12,951 bases of DNA from Acidobacteriota bacterium (lineage in GTDB: Bacteria > Acidobacteriota > Blastocatellia > Pyrinomonadales > Pyrinomonadaceae): contig JAEZIT010000051.1 in assembly GCA_023436495.1 (NCBI GenBank), positions 1 to 12,951 of the forward strand, read 5' to 3'. Positions 1-6,464 of the stretch are shown one piece after another. Under the pieces are notes generated by a model. It was not told the origin of the DNA. It made no database searches and was given only the letters and a program-made list of their open reading frames with translations. A program made the position numbers and the translations under genes. Each line of letters opens with the position of its first letter. The first letter of the stretch is position 1.

Positions 1-351
1 GTGCGCGACCGCATCGGCGCCTTCCTTCCTTGCGATCTCTATTTGGCGTTTAGCAATAACGGGCCGTGCCAGAGAGGTGCCGAGAAGATAAACGCCTTCA
101 TATAGGGCGTTGGCTTTTACCGCGGTCCAGACAAAGTCCTTTACGAACTCCTCACGAAGGTCCTCAACGTAAAGCTTCGATGCTCCAGTGGCCTTTGCCT
201 TCTCGTCCAATCCTGTAAGCTCTTCGCCCTGGCCGACATCTGCCGTATAGCAGATAACCTCGCAGCCGTAGGTTTCCTTGAGCCAAAGCAGCATGGCAGA
301 TGTGTCCAAACCGCCCGAATACGCTAGTACGATCTTATTGATCTTTTTCAT
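1..351 (-). CDS. argG: Argininosuccinate synthase, N-terminal part (runs off the left edge)
   Basis: ArgG joins citrulline and aspartate using ATP to make argininosuccinate, the next-to-last step of arginine synthesis, in the cytoplasm. The 117 visible residues start MKKINKIVLAYSGGLDTS. The ATP-pyrophosphatase P-loop SGGLDTS lies at residues 12-18, exactly where the family has it. It is followed by the family-typical stretches CYTADVGQGEE and YLLGTSLARPVIAKRQ. The family is about 400 residues long, so roughly 70 percent is missing beyond position 1. The ATG at 351 is chosen because the protein then begins as ArgG proteins normally do. No Shine-Dalgarno sequence precedes it. The gene is divergent from the corA-argH run, which carries the enzyme for the following step. 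The reading frame is intact throughout the visible part. Confidence 0.96.
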   Translation of the reverse strand, partial: MKKINKIVLAYSGGLDTSAMLLWLKETYGCEVICYTADVGQGEELTGLDEKAKATGASKLYVEDLREEFVKDFVWTAVKANALYEGVYLLGTSLARPVIAKRQIEIARKEGADAVAH

Positions 352-362
352 GTCTGATCTTA

Positions 363-391
363 CGGATAAACAAAATCGAGGGTTTTGTCAA
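363..391 (-). promoter_or_regulatory. Probable sigma-70 promoter of argG
   Basis: On the minus strand a perfect -35 hexamer TTGACA (386-391) is followed after 17 bases by TATCCG (363-368), a weak -10 matching the consensus at three of six positions. Transcription would begin about 4 nt before the argG ATG at 351, giving an almost leaderless message. This fits the lack of a Shine-Dalgarno sequence. The -35 is strong but the -10 is poor, so the call is moderate. Confidence 0.5.
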
Positions 392-398
392 AATGCAC

Positions 399-426
399 GT
401 GAACGAACAAGGAATTTCGATATAAT
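399..426 (+). promoter_or_regulatory. Probable promoter of the corA-argH run, with TATAAT abutting the start codon
   Basis: A perfect -10 hexamer TATAAT lies at 421-426, only 8 bases before the corA ATG at 435. The best -35 at a 16-base spacing is GTGAAC (399-404), matching TTGACA at three of six positions. The expected transcription start, about 432-435, would coincide with the start codon and give a leaderless mRNA. The -35 is weak, so the alternative is that TATAAT is a chance match in AT-rich DNA and the true promoter lies further upstream. Confidence 0.45.
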
Positions 427-434
427 CTTTTTGA

Positions 435-1436
435 ATGTCAGGCGAAAAAGAAACAACGGCCGTTAAGATCGATGCCTTTCTGTATGATGCGTCCGGCACG
501 GATGAACGGGTCGAACTGGAAGACGTCGATGTCAGCAAGCTAGACGAGAATAAGCTGCTGTGGGTAAGCATTATCCAGCGCGAGCGCGGAGCGATCGAAC
601 AGGTATGTTCACGGCTAAAACTTGGCAATATTCCCGCTTCATTGAGAATCGACCGTAAATCAGTCCGACCCCGAATGCACAGTTATGGAAGTTTTTTCCA
701 TTTCTCGATCATTTCGGTCGTGAATTCGGAATCAGGGTCGCCCGAGAAAATGCCCATTGATTTTTTGGTTGGCAAGAATTATGTCATCGCCATACATGAA
801 GGGCCGGTCGATTATTTTGTCGATTTTCAAAAACGCGACTTCGGTGAAACGCATTTTGGCGAGCTAGACGCGGAGAGTTTCGTTGCAACATTGCTGGACC
901 TACATATCGTTTCGTACTTTCGAGCACTGGACGCGATCGAAAAACGGGTAGACAAACTCGATGCCCTCGTTTTAAGACGCGAACTTGAAACCGACGAATT
1001 TCTTGAGCGTATGGTCGCTCTGAGAAACGACGTTTCCAAGCTTCGCCGGTGGCTTGTACCGCATCGCGAAGTGATCTACGGGTTCCTGCGTCCCGATTTT
1101 CAGCGCATCTCCGAATCAGATTCGCTGGATGTCTATAAGACAATAAGCAACCATTATGAGAACGCAGTCGATGCGATCGAAACGTCACGTGAAACCGTGC
1201 TGGGAGTATTCGATCTTTATGCCACTAAATCAGCGCAGCTAATGAACATATTCATTCAGCGACTGACTTACCTGACTTTGGTGACCGGTTCGCTAAGCGT
1301 CATTGCCGGGGTCCTGGGAATGAACTACAAGGTGGACTTTTTCGACTCGCCTTCGGGATTCTGGGTAACGATCGGCGGTATGCTGATCATAACGGCCGGT
1401 ATGACCATTTACGCGCGGTTCAGGCGCTGGATCTGA
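435..1436 (+). CDS. corA: CorA-family divalent metal ion transporter
   Basis: This is a 333-residue member of the CorA family, whose pentamers let Mg2+ (sometimes Co2+ or Ni2+) cross the inner membrane. The signature GMN triplet is at residues 295-297, at the end of the first membrane helix (about 275-297). A short loop and a second helix (about 309-327) follow. The protein ends in a basic tail, RFRRWI, as CorA proteins do. The first 270 residues are the soluble cytoplasmic funnel, with a long charged helix around residues 165-260. An in-frame TGA sits directly before the ATG at 435 and the next Met is about 100 residues in, so this start is secure although it lacks a Shine-Dalgarno sequence. 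The stop is 1 nt before argH, so the two are probably cotranscribed. The metal specificity cannot be read from the sequence. Confidence 0.9.
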   Translation: MSGEKETTAVKIDAFLYDASGTDERVELEDVDVSKLDENKLLWVSIIQRERGAIEQVCSRLKLGNIPASLRIDRKSVRPRMHSYGSFFHFSIISVVNSESGSPEKMPIDFLVGKNYVIAIHEGPVDYFVDFQKRDFGETHFGELDAESFVATLLDLHIVSYFRALDAIEKRVDKLDALVLRRELETDEFLERMVALRNDVSKLRRWLVPHREVIYGFLRPDFQRISESDSLDVYKTISNHYENAVDAIETSRETVLGVFDLYATKSAQLMNIFIQRLTYLTLVTGSLSVIAGVLGMNYKVDFFDSPSGFWVTIGGMLIITAGMTIYARFRRWI

Positions 1437-1437
1437 T

Positions 1438-2829
1438 ATGACCAAGACGAAAACGCTCTGGGGCGGCCGGTTTACAGATAAGCCGGACGAGACATTCGCC
1501 CGGTTCAATAATTCCTTTCGCTTTGACAAGCGCCTGTTCGCAGCGGACATCCAGGCGAGCCTCGCCCATGCAGAAGGTTTGTCACAGGCGGGCGTATTGA
1601 ACAAACGCGAAGCTGCGAAGATCAAAAGCGGCCTTCGAACGCTATCGAAACAGGCCGGCTTCGATAAGGAGTTTTTCGCGGATAACGATGCCGAGGACAT
1701 TCATTCCTTTATAGAAGTTCGGCTGGTAAACCTGGTGGGTGATACGGGAAAGAAGCTCCATACCGGACGTAGCCGCAACGATCAGGTCGCCACGGCATTT
1801 CGAGTTTGGTTGCGAGGCGAGATCGACGTGATCATAGAGCGTCTGGGAAAGCTTCAAAAGTCGCTACTTAACGCTGCCGAACGGCATCGGAACGCGGTGA
1901 TCCCCGGCTACACCCATCTTCAGCGCGCCCAGCCCGTGCTGTGGGCACACTGGTGCCTCGCATATTTTGAGATGATATCGCGAGATCTCGAGAGGCTCGA
2001 ACAGGTCAGACGACGGGTGAATATCATGCCGCTTGGTTCCGCAGCGTTGGCCGGGACGAGCTTCGAGATAAACCGTGAAGCCGTCGCGAAGGAACTTGGG
2101 TTCGATGGCGTGACGGCGAACAGCCTCGATGCCGTCTCGGACCGCGATTTCGCGATCGAATTCACGGGTGCATGTTCGCTAATTATGGCCCACCTGAGCC
2201 GTATGGCAGAAGACGTGATCGTTTATTGCTCGGCCGAATTTGGCTTCATCGAACTAGGCGATGCGGTTTCCAGCGGATCCAGCCTGATGCCGCAGAAAAA
2301 AAATCCTGATGCGCTAGAGCTGATCCGCGGTAAGGCCGGCCGTGTATTCGGGCATAATATGGCCCTGCTTACCATGATCAAAGGTTTGCCTCTCGCGTAT
2401 AACAAGGATATGCAGGAGGACAAGGAGGCAGTGTTCGATACCGTTGATACTGTATCGATCGTCGCCGAGGTCGCCGCTATCGTACTCGATAACCTCTACG
2501 TTAACGAAAAGAAGGCCCGCGCGGCTGCTTCGACCGGATACCTGAATGCGACCGAGCTTGCCGATTACCTGGTAAAGAAAGGTGTGCCGTTCCGTTCGGC
2601 ACACGATACAGTGGGAAAGGCCGTGCTTTTTGGAATTGACCATAATAAAGAGCTCGATGAACTTAGCTTAGACGAGCTTCGCCAGTTTGCTGCTGAAATC
2701 GATGGGGATGTTTTCGAAGTTCTCCGGATGGATCGCACCTTGGCAAGCAAGAATCGAACAGGCGGCACCGCGCCCAAAAAAGTAGCAGCAGCGCTCGAAA
2801 AGGCTCGACGACAGCTTGAATCTAAATAA
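1438..2829 (+). CDS. argH: Argininosuccinate lyase
   Basis: ArgH splits argininosuccinate into arginine and fumarate, the last step of arginine synthesis. It acts as a cytoplasmic homotetramer of the fumarase/aspartase superfamily. The 463-residue length is typical. The N-terminus KTLWGGRFTDKPDETFARFN is standard. The superfamily signature GSSLMPQKKNPD begins at residue 280 and holds the flexible-loop serine that acts in catalysis. Also present are TGRSRNDQVATAFRVW, GYTHLQRAQPVLWAHW (substrate-binding Thr-His region) and LAYNKDMQEDKEAVFD. The start is 1 nt after the corA stop and the stop codon abuts the next ATG, so this is the core of a tight operon. argG lies divergently just upstream of corA, keeping both terminal arginine enzymes around one control region. 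Nothing is broken or missing. Confidence 0.98.
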   Translation: MTKTKTLWGGRFTDKPDETFARFNNSFRFDKRLFAADIQASLAHAEGLSQAGVLNKREAAKIKSGLRTLSKQAGFDKEFFADNDAEDIHSFIEVRLVNLVGDTGKKLHTGRSRNDQVATAFRVWLRGEIDVIIERLGKLQKSLLNAAERHRNAVIPGYTHLQRAQPVLWAHWCLAYFEMISRDLERLEQVRRRVNIMPLGSAALAGTSFEINREAVAKELGFDGVTANSLDAVSDRDFAIEFTGACSLIMAHLSRMAEDVIVYCSAEFGFIELGDAVSSGSSLMPQKKNPDALELIRGKAGRVFGHNMALLTMIKGLPLAYNKDMQEDKEAVFDTVDTVSIVAEVAAIVLDNLYVNEKKARAAASTGYLNATELADYLVKKGVPFRSAHDTVGKAVLFGIDHNKELDELSLDELRQFAAEIDGDVFEVLRMDRTLASKNRTGGTAPKKVAAALEKARRQLESK

Positions 2830-3258
2830 ATGCAGATGACAGACGCAGTTACGAACACCCAGAAGAACGAACTTCTAAACTTCCTCGGGGTTAAGATCAC
2901 CAAGGCAGAGGCGGATCATGTGATCATGACAATGGAGGTCACGCCGCGTGTTCATCAATATGTAGGGATAATGAACGGCGGAGTTTCTCTATATCTCGCG
3001 GAAACTGCTGCGTCGGTGGGTGCCGTGACAGCGTCTGACCTGAAACAGGTCACTCCCGTAGGCGTCGAAATAAATGCGAACCATCTGCGTGCCGTCAGCA
3101 AAGGAGTGATCACTATCGAGGCCAAACCGCTGTATCATGGCCGCACGATGAGCGTTTGGAACATTGAGATCACAAATGACCGCGGAAAGCTCGTCTGCGT
3201 TTCACGCTGTACTATCCTGCTTCGCCGCGGAGCAGCCACGTCCACTGCCGATGGATAA
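2830..3258 (+). CDS. Hotdog-fold thioesterase (PaaI/YdiI-like)
   Basis: This 142-residue hotdog-fold protein is likely a cytoplasmic acyl-CoA thioesterase. The active-site segment HQYVGIMNGGVSLYLAETAA (residues 42-61) matches the pattern of the PaaI/EntH/YdiI group, and VGVEINANHLRAV (78-90) matches their central strand. In E. coli YdiI the catalytic trio is Gln-His-Glu. Here the spacing gives Gln43, Asn49 and Glu58, so the usual His is Asn, while the putative general base Glu58 is kept. The natural substrate is unknown; similar proteins act on aromatic or menaquinone-precursor CoA esters. The ATG at 2830 directly follows the argH stop. A second in-frame ATG at 2836 is equally possible, and neither has a Shine-Dalgarno sequence. 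The gene overlaps tilS by 8 bases, implying coupled translation. Confidence 0.85.
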   Translation: MQMTDAVTNTQKNELLNFLGVKITKAEADHVIMTMEVTPRVHQYVGIMNGGVSLYLAETAASVGAVTASDLKQVTPVGVEINANHLRAVSKGVITIEAKPLYHGRTMSVWNIEITNDRGKLVCVSRCTILLRRGAATSTADG

Positions 3259-4285
3259 TTTTTTACGCGAACTCTTGACGGAATGGAGGCGTTTGGGGCT
3301 GCCTTTTGAAGGCGAGACGCTGACGATCGCGGTTTCCGGCGGGGCCGATTCCGTCAGCCTCCTGCTCGCTCTGGCTGACCTGAGATCGCGCGAAAAGTTT
3401 GATCATCGACTTGTCGCCGCACATTTTGATCATAAGCTTAGAGGAACGGAAAGCGACCGCGACCGCGAATTCGTCAAACATCTAGTCGGGGAACTCGGCA
3501 TTGAACTCGTGCTCGGCGAGGCCGGACCGCTGGAAAAGGGAAATCTCGAACAAAGCGCTCGCCGGGCTCGGTATGATTTCCTCTCGCAAACGGCGGGGCG
3601 CCTTCGCGCACGATATGTTCTCACGGGCCATACGCTTAACGACCAAGCAGAAACATTCTTAATGAATCTGGTACGCGGCAGCGGCATCGACGGCCTTACC
3701 GGAATGCGGACGATCCGAACGCTATATGTACCCGCCGATTCGTTTGCCGATGAGCAGAGAAACGAACCCCAGCTGCCCTTCGGAGACAGGACGATCGACC
3801 TGGTCCGGCCGCTCCTGTCCTGGGCTAAAAGGCGCGATACTGAGAATTTCTGCCGCCTTCGCGGCGTCGATTTCAGACTCGATTCGATGAACGAGGATCT
3901 TGCGTTCACCCGCGTGAGAATTCGAAAGCTGCTTCTCCCCATGCTCGAAGAGTTCAATCCCAACATCATTGAAACTCTAGCAAAAACGGCCGATTTACTG
4001 CGGGCGGAGGCCACGCCGATGCCGCTAAACTCTGAGAATTCGACTGAACCGCTATCTCTGGTCCGTTTGAAGGAACTCTCTCAGAGTGCTCTATATAACG
4101 AACTTAGAGGCTGGCTGGCTGCAAATCGCGGAAACTTGAGGGGTTTGGGATTGAAACATATTCAGGCCGTCGAGCGTCTAATTCATAGTCGAAAGAGTGG
4201 TAAAACTGTGGAAATCCCTGGTGGTCAAAGAGTTTCAAGACAGGCGGGAAAGCTGGTATTTGAACAGATTATGGTTGAAAAATGA
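3251..4285 (+). CDS. tilS: tRNA(Ile)-lysidine synthase
   Basis: TilS attaches lysine to cytidine-34 of the CAU-anticodon tRNA(Ile), using ATP. This switches both its codon reading (AUG to AUA) and its charging, so the enzyme is normally essential. The PP-loop SGGADS is at residues 29-34. Further family blocks are VAAHFDHKLRGTESDRDREF, ARRARYDFL, TGHTLNDQAETFLMNLVRGS and VRPLLSWAKR, with FRLDSMNEDLAFTRVRIR following. At 344 residues it is shorter than E. coli TilS (about 430) and resembles compact TilS forms. It ends soon after a GGQRVSRQAGKLVFEQ segment of the C-terminal part. The ATG at 3251 is preferred over a longer in-frame start at 3164, because the longer form would overlap the thioesterase by 95 bases and add residues the family lacks. 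In many bacteria hpt sits between tilS and ftsH; here it is absent. Confidence 0.95.
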   Translation: MDNFLRELLTEWRRLGLPFEGETLTIAVSGGADSVSLLLALADLRSREKFDHRLVAAHFDHKLRGTESDRDREFVKHLVGELGIELVLGEAGPLEKGNLEQSARRARYDFLSQTAGRLRARYVLTGHTLNDQAETFLMNLVRGSGIDGLTGMRTIRTLYVPADSFADEQRNEPQLPFGDRTIDLVRPLLSWAKRRDTENFCRLRGVDFRLDSMNEDLAFTRVRIRKLLLPMLEEFNPNIIETLAKTADLLRAEATPMPLNSENSTEPLSLVRLKELSQSALYNELRGWLAANRGNLRGLGLKHIQAVERLIHSRKSGKTVEIPGGQRVSRQAGKLVFEQIMVEK

Positions 4286-4303
4286 CGCTTTGGGAACTAA
4301 AAT
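4275..4303 (+). promoter_or_regulatory. Strong sigma-70-like promoter of ftsH
   Basis: TTGAAA (4275-4280, five of six matches to TTGACA) and TAAAAT (4298-4303, five of six matches to TATAAT) are separated by the ideal 17 bases. This is the best promoter match I saw in the window. It overlaps the last codons of tilS and would start transcription near 4310, giving ftsH its own leader of about 113 nt. ftsH could also be reached by readthrough from the upstream operon. Confidence 0.65.
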
Positions 4304-4316
4304 TGAAAGTTGGCGC

Positions 4317-4345
4317 TTCGAAAAGCCTTTTAATTGCTTTTTGAA
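4317..4345 (+). other. Stem-loop in the ftsH leader
   Basis: TTCGAAAAGC (4317-4326) pairs with GCTTTTTGAA (4336-4345) to form a 10-bp stem with one G-U pair and a 9-nt loop. No U-run follows, so it is not an intrinsic terminator. It would lie about 7 nt into the transcript from the promoter at 4275-4303. A further inverted repeat of 8 bases, TGAAAGTT (4304-4311) and AACTTTCA (4362-4369), encloses it. The outer arm would be complete only in readthrough transcripts from tilS. The pairing is direct observation; a regulatory role is inference. Confidence 0.45.
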
Positions 4346-4410
4346 CAACCAGGATAACCGAAACTTTCATCAAAAAGTATTGTTGGAAGTAGTCTAGATG
4401 GAAGTTTATT

Positions 4411-4415
4411 GGAGG
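4411..4415 (+). promoter_or_regulatory. Strong Shine-Dalgarno site fixing the TTG start of ftsH
   Basis: GGAGG lies 7 bases before the TTG at 4423. It is the textbook sequence at good spacing. It decides the start, because the frame has no ATG near this point and the resulting N-terminus begins directly before the first membrane helix. It stands out in a window where most genes have no Shine-Dalgarno sequence. Confidence 0.85.
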
Positions 4416-4422
4416 CTATAAA

Positions 4423-6378
4423 TTGAGTTCTAAAGCAAAACAGGTTTTATTGTGGCTGATGATCATTTCCAGCGCTTTGCTGTTTGTCTGGTTTCTGCAG
4501 ACGAAACAGGCAAAGAATCCGCAGGAATTGCCGATCGACCTCGCAGTCACTCGTATTAATAACAAGGAATTTAAAGAAGCAAATTTAAAACAATCTCAGA
4601 TCGAGTTCACCGACGCTTCGGGCGCAAAGTGGATCACGTCGATCGGAAGCGATTCGACGCGGGACCTGCTGGTGAAAAAGATCGACGAATTTAACACCCA
4701 GAATCCTAGCGCCACTATCAACTACAAAGAAGAACCTGCCTCCAGCGGCTGGGGATGGCTCGTGCTTATAAACGCACTGCCGTTCCTGCTTCTTATCGGT
4801 TTTCTTGCGTTCACTTTTCGGCAAATGCAGGCCGGAGGCAATAAGGCCCTCAGCTTCGGCAAATCGCGTGCGAAACTCCTTAACAATCAGCAGAAACGCA
4901 TTACGTTCAAGGATGTCGCCGGTGTCGAAGAAGCAAAAGAAGAACTGCAGGAGATCATTGAATTTCTTAAAGATCCGCAGAAGTTCCAGAAACTCGGAGG
5001 CAAGATCCCTAAGGGCGTGCTGATGGTGGGACCTCCGGGAACCGGTAAGACATTGTTGGCAAAAGCCGTTGCAGGCGAGGCAAATGTACCATTTTTCTCG
5101 ATTTCGGGTTCGGACTTCGTAGAGATGTTCGTGGGCGTCGGCGCATCGCGCGTCCGCGACTTGTTCGAGCAGGGCAAGAAAAATGCCCCGTGTATCATAT
5201 TTATCGATGAGATCGATGCCGTCGGACGTCATCGCGGTGCCGGTTTGGGCGGAGGCCACGACGAACGCGAACAAACGCTGAACCAGCTTCTCGTTGAAAT
5301 GGACGGTTTCGAATCGAACGAAGGCGTTATCCTGATGGCTTCGACCAACAGGCCCGATGTGCTCGACCCCGCCTTGCTCCGTCCGGGACGTTTTGACCGC
5401 CGTGTGGTAGTCGGCCGTCCGGATGTTAAGGGCCGCGAAGGCATTCTTAAGGTGCATACCCGTAAGATCCCTCTCGATGAAGCGGTTGATGTTAGCGTCA
5501 TTGCTCGTGGAACACCCGGGTTCACCGGCGCCGATCTCGCCAACATCGTCAACGAGGCTGCTCTGAATGCAGCGCGCTTTAATAAGAAGGTCGTGACGAT
5601 GTCGGATTTTGAGATCGCAAAGGACAAGGTTTTGATGGGTGCGGAACGCAAGAGCATGGTGCTCTCCGATGCCGAGAAGAAGCTTACGGCATATCATGAA
5701 GCGGGCCATACGCTTGTCGGACTAAAGGTTCCCTCGGCTGATCCGGTCCACAAGGTCTCGATCATTCCGCGGGGAATGGCTCTGGGCGTGACGCAGCAGT
5801 TGCCGGAAGGCGACCGCTACAGTTATACCCGCGAATACCTGATGAGCCAGATCGCCATCCTAATGGGCGGCCGAATTGCCGAAGAGATCTATTTTGGCCA
5901 AGGCAATGTCACCACCGGCGCCTCGAACGATATAGAGCGCGCGACCGAACTTGCACGCGCGATGGTTTGCGAGTACGGCATGAGCGACCTCGGGCCGCTT
6001 ACCTTCGGCAAGAAGGAAGAACAGATATTCTTGGGCCGTGAAATTTCACAGCACCGGGATTATTCTGAGGATACTGCGATCAAGATCGACGTTGAGGTCA
6101 AGAAGATCATTAATGGCCAATACGAATTGGCACGCAAGGTCCTGACGGATAATGCCGATGCAATGGTCAGGCTGTCGGAGGCTCTGCTCGAATTTGAAAC
6201 GCTTGACAGCGTTCAGATCCGCCGAGTAGTAGCCGGATTGCCGCTTGACGGCAGTGAAGGTTCGACAACGACGCGAACGGACGACGATGGTACGCCGGAG
6301 TCGGAAGAAACGTCTAAGAATCCTTTTAAGAAACCGATCCTTCCGCCGATTACGCCTAATAATCCGGCAACGGCTTAG
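4423..6378 (+). CDS. ftsH: ATP-dependent zinc metalloprotease FtsH
   Basis: FtsH is a hexameric inner-membrane AAA+ protease that pulls out and degrades misfolded membrane proteins and some short-lived cytoplasmic regulators. The 651 residues contain, in order, a first membrane helix (about 8-25), a small periplasmic domain, and a second helix (about 112-132). The AAA module follows: Walker A GPPGTGKT (203-210), Walker B IIFIDEID (258-265) and the second region of homology from TNRPD to RFDR (308-326). The zinc protease site is HEAGH (425-429), with Asp503 in GASNDIERA as the likely third metal ligand. The C-terminal tail is Pro/Asn-rich (ILPPITPNNPATA) and probably disordered. Translation starts at TTG with a strong Shine-Dalgarno site. 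The gene has its own promoter and a terminator directly downstream, so it appears to form a separate unit between tilS and folP. All catalytic residues are intact. Confidence 0.98.
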   Translation: MSSKAKQVLLWLMIISSALLFVWFLQTKQAKNPQELPIDLAVTRINNKEFKEANLKQSQIEFTDASGAKWITSIGSDSTRDLLVKKIDEFNTQNPSATINYKEEPASSGWGWLVLINALPFLLLIGFLAFTFRQMQAGGNKALSFGKSRAKLLNNQQKRITFKDVAGVEEAKEELQEIIEFLKDPQKFQKLGGKIPKGVLMVGPPGTGKTLLAKAVAGEANVPFFSISGSDFVEMFVGVGASRVRDLFEQGKKNAPCIIFIDEIDAVGRHRGAGLGGGHDEREQTLNQLLVEMDGFESNEGVILMASTNRPDVLDPALLRPGRFDRRVVVGRPDVKGREGILKVHTRKIPLDEAVDVSVIARGTPGFTGADLANIVNEAALNAARFNKKVVTMSDFEIAKDKVLMGAERKSMVLSDAEKKLTAYHEAGHTLVGLKVPSADPVHKVSIIPRGMALGVTQQLPEGDRYSYTREYLMSQIAILMGGRIAEEIYFGQGNVTTGASNDIERATELARAMVCEYGMSDLGPLTFGKKEEQIFLGREISQHRDYSEDTAIKIDVEVKKIINGQYELARKVLTDNADAMVRLSEALLEFETLDSVQIRRVVAGLPLDGSEGSTTTRTDDDGTPESEETSKNPFKKPILPPITPNNPATA

Positions 6379-6402
6379 AGAAATAGAGACACTTCCCCAT
6401 TA

Positions 6403-6451
6403 AAAGAGGCAGAAGTTTAGCACAGGCTTTACTTTTGCCTCTTTAGTTTTT
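6403..6451 (+). terminator. Intrinsic terminator after ftsH, directly upstream of folP
   Basis: AAAGAGGCAGAAGT (6403-6416) pairs with ACTTTTGCCTCTTT (6431-6444) to give a 14-bp stem with one G-U pair and a 14-nt loop. Two bases later a run of five T residues (6447-6451) completes a rho-independent terminator for plus-strand transcription. It lies 24 nt after the ftsH stop and ends only 13 nt before the folP ATG. The structure is clear. What it means for folP expression is open. Confidence 0.85.
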
Positions 6452-6464
6452 ACCTTTCCTTTTG

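Noticed and set aside
396..401. Palindrome CACGTG between the argG and corA promoters
   Set aside because: It is a 6-base palindrome expected by chance, with no larger symmetric site around it.
3164..3250. Longer N-terminus for TilS starting at 3164
   Set aside because: It would overlap the thioesterase by 95 bases and add 29 residues not found before the TilS catalytic domain. The ATG at 3251 gives a standard beginning.
3430..4014. Open frame on the minus strand inside tilS (194 codons)
   Set aside because: It is antisense to TilS, with an Arg/Ser-rich composition typical of a complementary-strand frame.
4585..5709. Long open frame on the minus strand inside ftsH (374 codons)
   Set aside because: It lies entirely antisense to the conserved FtsH frame, resembles no family I know, and is rich in residues expected from reverse reading of this codon usage. 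It is a shadow frame.
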